Part shown: in pieces, positions 46,061-54,865 of the stretch
Position numbering within the stretch: the first letter of the stretch is position 1
Layout: every line of letters starts with the position of its first letter
Assembly: GCF_001279695.1 (NCBI RefSeq)
Contig: NZ_LGDD01000303.1
Span: forward strand, 1 to 61,944
Length of the DNA: 61,944 bases
Source: Streptomyces sp. WM6378
GTDB lineage: Bacteria > Actinomycetota > Actinomycetes > Streptomycetales > Streptomycetaceae
Direction of reading: 5' to 3'
Notes under the pieces: model-generated
Database searches by the model: none
Seen by the model: only the letters and a program-made list of their open reading frames with translations
Told to the model about the DNA's origin: nothing
Made by a program: the position numbers and the translations under genes

Positions 46061-46289
46061 GGCAACGGTCACGGACAACAACCCCGACATGGACGAGGCT
46101 ACGGCTGAGCGCATCGCGACGGAAGCACTCAAGTACGTTGCTGCGGCAGCGCAGTTCCCGACCGTGCACATCCAACCGTCCAAGGTGGTGGACGAGGGTT
46201 GGCATGCGTTGATCCTCCACACGCAGTTGTACGCCAAGCTCTGTGAGGGGCTGGGGCACTTCGTCAACCACTGGTGGTCGCGCCGGTAG
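46061..46289 (+). pseudogene. fragment of a conserved Streptomyces protein fused to the capsid remnant
   Basis: In the same frame as the capsid C-terminus, DMDEATAERIATEALKYVA and VVDEGWHALILHTQLYAKLC belong to a separate family of Streptomyces hypothetical proteins that normally continues for another 60 or more residues. Here it stops after VNHWWSRR. The join to the capsid piece suggests a deletion between two phage or host genes. Confidence 0.55.
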
Positions 46290-46467
46290 ACCCAATCAAC
46301 ACGGCTGGGGATTGGGGCGTGTTCGACATCGCCGATCCTGTGACCCGGGAACCCATCAAGGCTGATGCCCTGGCGTCCGTACTCGCGAAGATTGTGCAAG
46401 GCCCCCTGCCAAGTGCAGCGGTCAGCGCACGGAGAGGCTTCGTGACCCCGTCCAAAGATTGACCTCC

Positions 46468-46505
46468 GGCCCCGGTTGGCATTCCCCCGAGTGCTGGCCG
46501 GGGCC
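46468..46505. terminator. hairpin before the small membrane protein gene
   Basis: GGCCCCGG (46468-46475) and CCGGGGCC (46498-46505) form an 8-bp perfect stem directly after the stop of the minus-strand gene at 46507. Confidence 0.6.
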
Positions 46506-46506
46506 T

Positions 46507-46737
46507 CTACTTGTTCGCCCGAACGCCCCGAAGCCCGATAATGCCGATGATCGTCCCGAGGATGAACGAGACGATGGCGAGCGTCAGGTGCACCCAGAAG
46601 TACGCCGTGGGCCGGCTGTGGTCGAAAGCAAGCCCGCTGGCGTCGGCCCACAGGTTCTTGGCGAAGGTCACCCAGACCACCCAGGACCAGGCCCCGAACG
46701 CGAGCAGGAACCAGGAGACGCGACGGCTGAGCTTCAT
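46507..46737 (-). CDS. SCO4848-family small membrane protein (intact copy)
   Basis: A 76-residue protein with two hydrophobic helices: MKLSRRVSWFLLAFGAWSW at the start and AYFWVHLTLAIVSFILGTII in the second half. It is a full-length member of the family that is the phiBT1 target in S. coelicolor. It lies on the strand opposite to the disrupted stub at 44724. At the att core the codons read TCTGGGTGACCTTC, several changes from the stub, so it may not serve as an integration site. It probably supplies the function lost by the stub. Confidence 0.8.
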   Translation of the reverse strand: MKLSRRVSWFLLAFGAWSWVVWVTFAKNLWADASGLAFDHSRPTAYFWVHLTLAIVSFILGTIIGIIGLRGVRANK

Positions 46738-46875
46738 GGGGGAGTCCTTCGGGGTGGGTGTGGCTTGCACTGCCAGTATCGAACCCGCCCCACCGGGATC
46801 TGTGAGCGGGCTCGTTTTTTCTGGGGGCGGGCGTGGGAGCCATCGGGTTCCGTTCGCTGCGCCACCTCAAGCGGG

Positions 46876-46945
46876 AAGAGGCCGCCCCGCTCAGAGCGAA
46901 GAGGCCGCTGCCGCTCAGCGCGACGAGGCCGCCGCCGCTCAGGCG
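46876..46945 (+). repeat. three tandem 23-24-bp units
   Basis: Three units of the pattern AGAGGCCGC..CCGCTCAG lie at 46876-46898, 46899-46922 and 46923-46945. They sit in the 380-bp gap before the solute-binding protein gene. A short frame (GTG near 46830 to 46985) crosses them but has no support. The gap also contains CCCGC...GCGGG followed by a run of T near 46815, which could end transcription on the plus strand. Confidence 0.55.
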
Positions 46946-47117
46946 TGAAGGTGGCGCCGCCGAGGGCTCCGTCACGCTCGGCTAACGAGTACCTGTGAGT
47001 AGAAGGTTGACCCTTCCACAATGTGAAGGTCGTGTGATTGGGTGAGCGTCATCACAGGCGCAGCGTGCTGACTCCGCGCGTCGACCAGGGGTGGGGCGTT
47101 CCGAGGAGAGCACGGCG

Positions 47118-48680
47118 ATGCGGTCGATCCGTATGCGGATTGTGGCGATTGGTGCGGCTTTGGTGGTCGCCGGAATCGGCGGCTGGCAGCTGCTGCCCTC
47201 CGACCAGGTGAAGAAGGACCCCATCGTCGTAGGCACCACCGATGTGATCACCTCGCTCGACCCGGCGGGCGCCTACGACGCGGGCTCCTGGGCGATCTAC
47301 AACAACGTCTACCAGTCGCTGCTCACCTTCAAGCAGGGCAGCACGACCCCGGTTCCGGATGCCGCGAAGAGCTGCACGTTCGTCGGGCAGAAGCTCCAGA
47401 CGTACCGCTGTGTGCTGCGCGACGACATCAGCTTCTCCAGCGGGCGCAAGATGACGGCCGAGGACGTGAAATTCTCCTTCGACCGGATGCTGAAGATCGC
47501 CGACAAGCTGGGCCCCGCGCCGCTGTTCTCGATGCTCGGCTCGGTGCAGGCCGAGGGGGCCACGGTCACCTTCAACCTGAAGAGCAAGGACGCCACCTTC
47601 CCCTCCAAGCTCGCCACCGGCGCGGGCTCGATCGTCGACAGCAGCCAGTACCCGGCGGACGGGCTGCGCAAGGAGAACTCGGTCATCGGCTCGGGGCCGT
47701 ACCTGCTCAAGGAGTACAAGAAGGACTCCGACGGGAAGCCGGTCAGCGCGCGCCTGGAACCCAACCCCGGGTACAAGGGCGCGGTCACCAAGCAGGGGCT
47801 GCCCGTCACGGTGCGCTACTTCGCCGAGGCCGACCAGCTGAACGCCGCCTGGCAGGCCAAGCAGGTCGACGTCACCCACCGCGAGATGCCGCCCGAGGTG
47901 CTCGCCAAGCTCTCGCCCGGGCCCGACCTGCGCATCACCACCTCGCCCGGCTACGACATCCGCGAGCTCAACTTCAACCTGAAGTCGCCGAGCCCCGTCT
48001 CCAAGACCAAGGTCCGCGAGGCCGCGGCCGCCCTCGTCGACCGCGAGGCGCTCGCCACCGCCGTGTACAGCGGCACCGTCGACCCGCTCTTCTCGCTGAT
48101 CCCGCAGGGCTTCACCGGGCACAGCACCGCGTTCTTCGACGCCTACCCCAAGCCCGACCCGGTCAGGGCGAAGGCACTCCTGAAGGGCGAGCAGCTCCCG
48201 GTCCGCTTCACCATGGCCTACCGCAAGCTCGGCGCGAACGGCGCGGAGGCCGAGCAGCTCAAGAAGCAGCTGGAGCGCGACGGCCTGTTCAAGGTCGATC
48301 TGATCGCCGAGCCGGACTGGACGAAGATGCAGCAGAACTACGCCGAGGGCAAGTACGACTCGTACACGGCCGGCTGGCTCGCCGACTTCCCCGACCCGGA
48401 CAACTTCGGCCAGCCGCTCGTCGGCACCGGCAACAGCCTCCACAACGGCTACTCCGACAAGGAGACCGACCAGATCATCCAGCACACCCAGGAGTTCACC
48501 GACCGAGGCCGGGCCGCCGACGACTTCAAGGCGCTCCAGGAGAAGGTCGCCCAGGACGTCCCGCTGATCCCGCTGTGGCAGGGCAAGAACTACGTCCTGG
48601 GCAACAAGGACGTCAGTGGCTCGCAGTACCTGTCGGACGGCACGGGCGTGTGGCGGCTGTGGGAACTGGGCTGGATCTGA
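47118..48680 (+). CDS. family-5 extracellular solute-binding protein
   Basis: A 520-residue SBP_bac_5 protein, the peptide/nickel/opine-binding type that feeds ABC importers. DPIVVGTTDVITSLDPAGAY, the segment DDISFSSGRKMTAEDVKFSF and the tail DVPLIPLWQGKNYVLG are typical. The N-terminus MRSIRMRIVAIGAALVVAGI is a hydrophobic export or anchor segment but has no lipobox Cys, unlike most Gram-positive binding proteins. No permease or ATPase gene is adjacent. The ATG follows GAGGAGAG; the longer frame from 47091 is unlikely. Confidence 0.9.
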   Translation: MRSIRMRIVAIGAALVVAGIGGWQLLPSDQVKKDPIVVGTTDVITSLDPAGAYDAGSWAIYNNVYQSLLTFKQGSTTPVPDAAKSCTFVGQKLQTYRCVLRDDISFSSGRKMTAEDVKFSFDRMLKIADKLGPAPLFSMLGSVQAEGATVTFNLKSKDATFPSKLATGAGSIVDSSQYPADGLRKENSVIGSGPYLLKEYKKDSDGKPVSARLEPNPGYKGAVTKQGLPVTVRYFAEADQLNAAWQAKQVDVTHREMPPEVLAKLSPGPDLRITTSPGYDIRELNFNLKSPSPVSKTKVREAAAALVDREALATAVYSGTVDPLFSLIPQGFTGHSTAFFDAYPKPDPVRAKALLKGEQLPVRFTMAYRKLGANGAEAEQLKKQLERDGLFKVDLIAEPDWTKMQQNYAEGKYDSYTAGWLADFPDPDNFGQPLVGTGNSLHNGYSDKETDQIIQHTQEFTDRGRAADDFKALQEKVAQDVPLIPLWQGKNYVLGNKDVSGSQYLSDGTGVWRLWELGWI

Positions 48681-48697
48681 GGCCGTATCGGACGGGC

Positions 48698-48728
48698 GGG
48701 AACCGGCGCGCTGGAGGGGCCGGTTCCC
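48698..48728 (+). terminator. terminator after solute-binding protein
   Basis: A 10-bp perfect stem, GGGAACCGGC (48698-48707) and GCCGGTTCCC (48719-48728), with an 11-base loop. Confidence 0.75.
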
Positions 48729-48872
48729 ACCGGGGGGCTGGAAGTGGTGGGGGTTTCGGCCCGTGGCGTCGGCAGGGTTTGAGACGAAGCGGTTCACCCA
48801 AAGGGCTTTTGTCCAAGGAGTCACCGGTTCTGCTCCATTGACCGCGCTTAGACACGCTGCTTCCGTCGGGGG

Positions 48873-51071
48873 ATGCGCCTTTCCCGTCGTACGCTCCTGA
48901 GCTCACTCGCCGGATCGGCCCTCGCCCTCGGGGTGGGTACCGAGGCCGGGTTCGCCGCCGAGGCCGGGGCCGTGGCCGCCAAGGGACCCGCCGCGCGGGC
49001 GCTGGCCCGGCTGCTGCCCGCCCACCGCGACCAGGTCACCTTCCGTACGGTGCCGCGCGCGGCCGGCCGCGACCGCTTCCGCGTCTCGGGCGGGGTCGGC
49101 CGGATCCTCGTCGAGGGCAGCACCCCGGCCGTCCAACTCACCGGATTCCACACCTACTTGAGACAGGTCGCGCACGCCCACATTTCCTGGGCGGGCGAAC
49201 AGACCCGGCTTCCGGGCCGGCTTCCGGCCGTGCCCGAGCCCATCGAGAGAACGGCCAACGTCACCCACCGCTTCGTCTTCAACGACACCAACGACGGCTA
49301 CACCGGCACCTACCACGACTGGTCGTACTGGGAGCGCGAGCTCGACGTCCTGGCCCTGCACGGCTACAACGAGGTGCTCGTCTACCTCGGCGCGGACTCC
49401 GTCTACCACCGCACCTTCCTCCAGCACGGCTACGCGGACGCCGAATTGAGGGCCTGGATCCCCGGCGCCTCCCACCAGCCGTGGTGGCTGCTCCAGAACA
49501 TGTCCGGCTTCGGCGGCCCCATCTCCCGGCAACTCCTCGACCAGCGCGCCCAGTTGGCGGCCCGCATCGTGGGCCGGCTGCGCGAACTCGGCATGACCCC
49601 GGTGCTGCCCGGCTACTTCGGTACGGTCCCGCCCGGCTTCGCCACCCGCAATCCGGGCGCGCACGTGGTCCCGCAGGGCACCTGGGTCGGCTTCGGTCGT
49701 CCCGACTGGCTCGACCCGCGCTCCGACCACTTCGCCCGCATCGCGGCGACCTTCTACCGCGTACAGACCGAACTGCTCGGCGCGACCTCCATGTACAAGA
49801 TGGACCTGCTGCACGAGGGCGGCACCCCCGGCGACGTCCCGATCGGCCCGGCCGCCCAGGCCGTCGAGAAGGCGCTGCGCACCGCGCACCCCGGGGCGAT
49901 CTGGAACCTGCTCGGCTGGCAGGAGAACCCGCACCGCGAAATCATCGAAGCGGTCGACAAGACGAAGCTGTTCATCGTCGACGGCCTCTCCGACCGCTTC
50001 CCGTCCGTCACCGACCGCGAACAGTCCTGGGAGGGCGCGCCGTACGCGTTCGGCTCCATCTGGAACTTCGGCGGCCATACGGCGATGGGCGCCAACACCC
50101 CCGACTGGGCTGCCCTGTACGAGAGTTGGCGCACCAAGCCGGACAGCGCCCTGGACGGCATCGCGCTGATGCCGGAGGGTGCGGACAACAACCCCGCGGC
50201 CTTCGCCCTCTTCTCCGACCTGCCCTGGACGGACGGTCCGCTCGACCTGGAGGCCTGGTTCCAGGAGTGGCCGGCCTACCGGTACGGCGCGGCCGACGCG
50301 CACGCGGCCGAGGCGTGGGACGTCCTGCGCCGCACGGCGTACGGCACGACGCGCGAGGACTCGTGGAGCGAGGGGGCCGATGGCCTGTTCGGCGCCCGCC
50401 CGAGCCTGACGACGACGTCGGCTGCATCGTGGTCCCCGCCTCAACTCCGTTATGAGGGAGGCGAGTTCGACAAGGCGCTGCCGGCTCTGCTGGCCGTGGC
50501 GCCTGCCCTGCGCGGAACGCCCGCCTACCGCTACGACCTGATGGACGTGGCCCGCCAGACCCTGTCCAACCGTTCCCGGGTGCTGCTGCCGGGGATCCGG
50601 GCGGCGTACGAGGCGAAGGACAAGGAGCGGTTCGCGCAGCTGACGGGGGAGTGGTTCCGCTGCCTGGCCCTGCTGGAGCGAGTGGTGGCGACGGACCGGG
50701 GCCATCTGCTGGGCCGCTGGGTCGCGGACGCGAGGTCGTGGGGCGCGACGGCGGCGGAGAAGGACCAGCTCGCGTACGACGCGGTGTCGCTCCTGACGGT
50801 GTGGGGGCCGCGCGGCGCGGCGAACGGCGGCGGCCTGCGGGACTATGCGAACCGGGAGTGGTCGGGCCTGGTGTCCGGCCTGTACACGCTGCGCTGGCGC
50901 ACCTACTTCGACACCCTGTCGGCCTCCCTCACAACGGGGCGGCCCCCGGCCCCGGTCGACTGGTACGCCCTGGAGGACAAGTGGGTACGGACGCATCCGG
51001 CGTACGGGGTGTCGCCGACCGGGGATGTCGTGAGGGTGGCGGGGGAGGTGACGGCGGCGCTGGGCCTGTGA
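48873..51071 (+). CDS. secreted alpha-N-acetylglucosaminidase (GH89)
   Basis: A 732-residue enzyme of the NAGLU family (GH89), which removes terminal alpha-linked GlcNAc. The N-terminus MRLSRRTLLSSLAGSALALG is a twin-arginine signal. It contains the usual tripartite layout: an N-terminal domain, the barrel with GYTGTYHDWSYWERELDVLA and YNEVLVYLG, and a helical C-terminal domain. WWLLQNMSGFGGPIS and YKMDLLHEGG are strong family segments. The natural substrate in Streptomyces is unknown. Its stop is 7 bases from the convergent TetR gene. Confidence 0.9.
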   Translation: MRLSRRTLLSSLAGSALALGVGTEAGFAAEAGAVAAKGPAARALARLLPAHRDQVTFRTVPRAAGRDRFRVSGGVGRILVEGSTPAVQLTGFHTYLRQVAHAHISWAGEQTRLPGRLPAVPEPIERTANVTHRFVFNDTNDGYTGTYHDWSYWERELDVLALHGYNEVLVYLGADSVYHRTFLQHGYADAELRAWIPGASHQPWWLLQNMSGFGGPISRQLLDQRAQLAARIVGRLRELGMTPVLPGYFGTVPPGFATRNPGAHVVPQGTWVGFGRPDWLDPRSDHFARIAATFYRVQTELLGATSMYKMDLLHEGGTPGDVPIGPAAQAVEKALRTAHPGAIWNLLGWQENPHREIIEAVDKTKLFIVDGLSDRFPSVTDREQSWEGAPYAFGSIWNFGGHTAMGANTPDWAALYESWRTKPDSALDGIALMPEGADNNPAAFALFSDLPWTDGPLDLEAWFQEWPAYRYGAADAHAAEAWDVLRRTAYGTTREDSWSEGADGLFGARPSLTTTSAASWSPPQLRYEGGEFDKALPALLAVAPALRGTPAYRYDLMDVARQTLSNRSRVLLPGIRAAYEAKDKERFAQLTGEWFRCLALLERVVATDRGHLLGRWVADARSWGATAAEKDQLAYDAVSLLTVWGPRGAANGGGLRDYANREWSGLVSGLYTLRWRTYFDTLSASLTTGRPPAPVDWYALEDKWVRTHPAYGVSPTGDVVRVAGEVTAALGL

Positions 51072-51078
51072 CCCGGGG

Positions 51079-51822
51079 CTAGCTCCTCTTGCGGGACGCT
51101 GCCGCCTGGGACATGCCCGGGAGGAAGTCCGTGAACAGCTCGTGCACCTCGTGGACGAGGGGGCGCAGTACCCGGAAGCGGGCCAGTGCCACGCCCCGCG
51201 TGGTCAGCTTCGCCCCCCGAGCCGCGAGCCGATAGCTCCGCTCCCGCCCAGGAGACCGGTCGAAGACCCAGTACAGGACGAGCCCCATCTGCGAAAGCCA
51301 CATCAACTCGGGCAGCACGTCGACGAGTTCGGCCGGCACCTTGGTCTTCGTGCCGGCCAGCACCTCCCGGTGCACGGAGATCGCCGCCTCCCGCGCATGC
51401 TCCGACTCCGACGAGAACGGGCTGAGCGGACTGTCCGGATCCGCCGCGTTCTTGAAGAACTGCGCCGCGAACTCGTGGTACGGCGAGGCGATGTCCAGCC
51501 AGACCCGCAGCACCCCGGCGAGCCGGGCCTCAAGATCGGTCTCGGTGTCCAGGACGCCCCGCACCGCCGCTTGGTGCTCGGCCGCGATCCGGTCGTAGAA
51601 GCCCTGGATCAGATGCTCCTTGCCGGCGAAGTAGTAGTACGCGTTGCCGACCGAGACCCCGGCCTCCTGCGCGATGGCCCGCATCGTGGTCTTGTCGTAC
51701 CCCCGCTCCTGGAACAGCCGCATCGCGGTCTCCAGGATGAGCGTGCGGGTCTGCTCGCCCTTGGCGGGGCGGGACCCGGAGGCATCGGGGTCCGTCTCTT
51801 CGGGCGCGTTCTCTGCTGGCAC
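51079..51822 (-). CDS. TetR-family regulator
   Basis: A 247-residue regulator. The N-terminal helix-turn-helix (TMRAIAQEAGVSVGNAYYYF, residues about 46-65) binds DNA. The C-terminal part is helical and rich in aromatic residues, as in ligand-binding TetR domains. A GTG start was used. It converges with the GH89 gene; its targets are not evident, since the upstream neighbours on its 5' side are a pseudogene and sdhB. Confidence 0.88.
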   Translation of the reverse strand: MPAENAPEETDPDASGSRPAKGEQTRTLILETAMRLFQERGYDKTTMRAIAQEAGVSVGNAYYYFAGKEHLIQGFYDRIAAEHQAAVRGVLDTETDLEARLAGVLRVWLDIASPYHEFAAQFFKNAADPDSPLSPFSSESEHAREAAISVHREVLAGTKTKVPAELVDVLPELMWLSQMGLVLYWVFDRSPGRERSYRLAARGAKLTTRGVALARFRVLRPLVHEVHELFTDFLPGMSQAAASRKRS

Positions 51823-51966
51823 GGCAAGAGCCTAATCGGACAGGCCCCGGCGGGGACCGGAGGGTTCCGGCCCGGGGCGCAACCCTCAACCCCTCACACA
51901 CGCGGCAGCCTGATCCCATCGGGGGCCTCCGGTCTCGCCGGTGCTGCCGACGTCCGGCCTACGCCC

Positions 51967-52243
51967 TCACACGCTGAGCGAGCGCGCGTAGTTGACCTGC
52001 CCCATCAGAAGACGATCGCCAGGACCACGGTGTGGGTCGGCATCTTCTCCTCCGTGCGGGACAGGTCGGTGGCGTTCCACATCGCGCCCTTGAGCGGGAG
52101 AGGGCCCGCCGGGGTCATGATCGTTCCGTTGGCCACGGTGATGTCACCGAGTGCGAGGAGCGGGGCCCCGCCGGCCATCGCGGGCAGGTTCTGCGGCGGC
52201 CCCCACTGCGGGGCGCCGCCCGGATGCCCGTAGCCGGGACCGC
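51967..52243 (-). pseudogene. broken small membrane-protein gene
   Basis: Minus-strand remnants of a Streptomyces protein family that normally has a Pro/Gly-rich start, a conserved middle and a membrane helix. Present are GPGYGHPGGAPQWGPPQNLP, APLLALGDITVANGTIMTPA and AMWNATDLSRTEEKMPTHTV, then a stop at 52005. In another frame the expected C-terminus MGQVNYARSLSV follows at once, so about 50 codons with the helix were lost with a frame change. The 5' end is also missing: the sdhB terminator abuts the first recognisable residue. Confidence 0.7.
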
Positions 52244-52287
52244 GAGGGCCCCGCACCCGGAAGTCAACTTCCGGGTGCGGGGCCCTC
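52244..52287. terminator. terminator after sdhB (21-bp perfect stem)
   Basis: The longest hairpin in the window. The left arm (52244-52264) starts GAGGGCCCCGCACCC and the right arm (52267-52287) is its exact complement, with only 2 unpaired bases between, so the physical loop must open a pair or two. It lies 29 bases after the sdhB stop. Confidence 0.92.
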
Positions 52288-52315
52288 GTTGCGTATGTAC
52301 GGCCAGGCAGGAAAC

Positions 52316-53080
52316 TCAGAAGCGGCGCGTGATCAGCGCGCGCTTCACTTCCTGGATCGCCTTCGTGACCTCGATGCCTCGGGGGCACGCGTCCGTGCAG
52401 TTGAACGTCGTGCGGCAACGCCACACGCCGTCCTTGTCGTTGAGGATCTCCAGGCGCTGCTCGCCCGCCTCGTCACGGCTGTCGAAGATGAAGCGGTGCG
52501 CGTTCACGATCGCGGCCGGGCCGAAGTACTGGCCGTCGTTCCAGAAGACCGGGCAGGAGGAGGTGCAGGCCGCGCACAGGATGCACTTCGTCGTGTCGTC
52601 GAAGCGCTCGCGGTCCTCCGGCGACTGCAGCCGCTCGCGGGTCGGCTCGTTGCCCTTCGTGATGAGGAAGGGCATCACGTCGCGGTACGCCTGGAAGAAC
52701 GGCTCCATGTCCACGACCAGGTCCTTCTGGACCGTGAGGCCCTTGATGGCCTCGATGGTGATGGGCTTGGACGGGTTGATGTCCTTGATCAGCGTCTTGC
52801 AGGCGAGGCGGTTCTTGCCGTTGATGCGCATGGCGTCGGAACCGCAGATGCCGTGGGCGCAGGAGCGGCGGAAGGTCAGCGAACCGTCCATCTCCCACTT
52901 GATCTTGTGGAGACCGTCGAGCACGCGCTCCTTCGGGTCGATCTCCAGCTGGAAGTCCTCCCACGTCGCTTCCTCGGAGATCTCCGGGTTGAAGCGACGG
53001 ATGCGGAAGGTGACGGTGATCAGGTGCGAACCGTTGTCCGCCTCCAGCGCCGCGAGCTTGTCCATCGTCGGGGTTGCCAT
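52316..53080 (-). CDS. sdhB: succinate dehydrogenase iron-sulfur subunit
   Basis: The 254-residue SdhB carries electrons from the flavin to quinone through three Fe-S clusters. SCAHGICGSDAM and later LAC bind the 2Fe-2S cluster; CILCAACTSSCPVFW and TTFNCTDACPRGIEV bind the 4Fe-4S and 3Fe-4S clusters. The ATG overlaps the sdhA stop by one base (TGATG). It is the last gene of sdhCDAB. Confidence 0.97.
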   Translation of the reverse strand: MATPTMDKLAALEADNGSHLITVTFRIRRFNPEISEEATWEDFQLEIDPKERVLDGLHKIKWEMDGSLTFRRSCAHGICGSDAMRINGKNRLACKTLIKDINPSKPITIEAIKGLTVQKDLVVDMEPFFQAYRDVMPFLITKGNEPTRERLQSPEDRERFDDTTKCILCAACTSSCPVFWNDGQYFGPAAIVNAHRFIFDSRDEAGEQRLEILNDKDGVWRCRTTFNCTDACPRGIEVTKAIQEVKRALITRRF

Positions 53081-54834
53081 CAGTACTTACGCTCCATCGG
53101 CTGGTAGCGGGTCTGGACGACGGGCTTGTAGTCGAGGCGGATCGAGTCCTTGCCGCTGTCCGCGACCTCGCGGTACGCCATGGTGTGGCGCATGAAGTTG
53201 ACGTCGTCGCGGTTCGGGTAGTCCTCGCGGTAGTGACCGCCGCGGGACTCCTTGCGCGCCAGGGCGGAGACGGCCATGACCTCGGCCAGGTCGAGCAGGT
53301 TGCCCAGCTCGATGGCCTCAAGCAGGTCGGTGTTGAACCGCTTGCCCTTGTCCTGGACGGACACGTTCTTGTAGCGCTCGCGCAGCTCGGCGATCTTCTC
53401 GACCGCCGTCTTGATCGTCTGCTCGGTGCGGAAGACCATGACGTTGGCGTCCATGGTCTCCTGCAGCTCCTTGCGGATGACCGAGACGCGCTCGGTGCCG
53501 GTCGCCGACAGCAGGTTCTCGACCTGTGCCTGGACCTGCGCCGCCGGGTTCTCGGGGAGCTCGACGTAGTCCGCGCCGTGCGCGTACTCCGCGGCCGCGA
53601 TGCCCGCGCGCTTGCCGAACACGTTGATGTCGAGCAGCGAGTTGGTGCCCAGGCGGTTGGCGCCGTGCACCGAGACGCAGGCGACCTCGCCGGCCGCGTA
53701 CAGGCCCGGAACGACCGTGGTGTTGTCGCTCAGGACCTCACCCTCGACGTTCGTCGGGATGCCGCCCATGGCGTAGTGCGCGGTGGGCTGGATCGGGATC
53801 GGGTCCGTGTACGGCTCGATGCCCAGGTAGGTGCGCGCGAACTCCGTGATGTCCGGGAGCTTGGCGTCGAGCTGCTCCGGCGGGAGGTGCGTCAGGTCCA
53901 GGTAGACGTGGTCGCCCTCGGGGCCGCAGCCACGGCCCTCGCGGATCTCCGTGTAGATGGAGCGCGAGACGACGTCACGGGACGCGAGGTCCTTCATGAC
54001 CGGCGCGTACTTCTCCATGAAGCGCTCGCCGTCCTTGTTGCGGAGGATGCCGCCCTCACCGCGGGCGCCCTCCGTAAGCAGGATGCCCATGCGCCAGATG
54101 CCCGTCGGGTGGAACTGGAAGAACTCCATGTCCTCCAGGGGCAGCCCGCGGCGGTAGCACGCGGCCTGGCCGTCACCGGTCAGGGTGTGCGCGTTGGACG
54201 TCACCTTGAAGAACTTGCCGGTGCCGCCCGAGGCGTAGATGACCGACTTCGACTGGAAGACGTGGATCTCGCCGGTCGCCAGCTCGTAGGCGACGACGCC
54301 GGCGGACTTCTTGACGCCGTCCTCCTCGACCAGGAGCTGATCGAGGACGTAGAACTCGTTGAAGAACTCCACGCCCTCCTTGATGCAGTTCTGGTAGAGG
54401 GTCTGGAGGATCATGTGGCCGGTGCGGTCGCCCGAGTAGCAGGCACGGCGGACCGGGGCCTCGCCGTGGTTGCGGGAGTGACCGCCGAAACGGCGCTGGT
54501 CGATCTCACCCTTGGGCGTACGGCCGAACGGCAGGCCCATCTTCTCCAGGTCGAGGACCGCGTCGATGGCCTCCTTCGCCAGGATCTCGGCGGCGTCCTG
54601 GTCGACCAGGTAGTCGCCGCCCTTGATCGTGTCGAAGGTGTGCCACTCCCAGTTGTCCTCCTCCACGTTGGCGAGCGCGGCGGCCATGCCGCCCTGCGCC
54701 GCACCGGTGTGGGAGCGGGTGGGGTAGAGCTTCGTCAGGACGGCGGTGCGGCTGCGCTTGGTCGACTCGATGGCCGCGCGCATGCCGGCGCCGCCGGCGC
54801 CGACGATGACGGTGTCGTACTTGTGGATCTTCAT
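53080..54834 (-). CDS. sdhA: succinate dehydrogenase flavoprotein subunit
   Basis: A 584-residue catalytic subunit that oxidises succinate to fumarate. The Rossmann loop VIVGAGGAGMRAAIES starts near residue 9. PTRSHTGAAQGGM carries the His that binds FAD covalently. HPTGIWRMGILLTEGARGEG and HYAMGGIPTN form the active site. The length is standard. The gap to sdhD is 31 bases. Confidence 0.97.
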   Translation of the reverse strand: MKIHKYDTVIVGAGGAGMRAAIESTKRSRTAVLTKLYPTRSHTGAAQGGMAAALANVEEDNWEWHTFDTIKGGDYLVDQDAAEILAKEAIDAVLDLEKMGLPFGRTPKGEIDQRRFGGHSRNHGEAPVRRACYSGDRTGHMILQTLYQNCIKEGVEFFNEFYVLDQLLVEEDGVKKSAGVVAYELATGEIHVFQSKSVIYASGGTGKFFKVTSNAHTLTGDGQAACYRRGLPLEDMEFFQFHPTGIWRMGILLTEGARGEGGILRNKDGERFMEKYAPVMKDLASRDVVSRSIYTEIREGRGCGPEGDHVYLDLTHLPPEQLDAKLPDITEFARTYLGIEPYTDPIPIQPTAHYAMGGIPTNVEGEVLSDNTTVVPGLYAAGEVACVSVHGANRLGTNSLLDINVFGKRAGIAAAEYAHGADYVELPENPAAQVQAQVENLLSATGTERVSVIRKELQETMDANVMVFRTEQTIKTAVEKIAELRERYKNVSVQDKGKRFNTDLLEAIELGNLLDLAEVMAVSALARKESRGGHYREDYPNRDDVNFMRHTMAYREVADSGKDSIRLDYKPVVQTRYQPMERKY

Positions 54835-54865
54835 CAGAGAATTCCTCAGTCCCTCAGCCCGTGGC

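Noticed and set aside
46274..46462. 62-codon plus-strand frame between the prophage remnant and the small membrane protein gene
   Set aside because: The start lies within the preceding pseudogene, there is no ribosome-binding site, and no family was recognised. It may be another phage gene fragment, but that cannot be supported.
46876..46945. Tandem units considered as a CRISPR array
   Set aside because: The units are directly adjacent without unique spacers and no cas genes are nearby.
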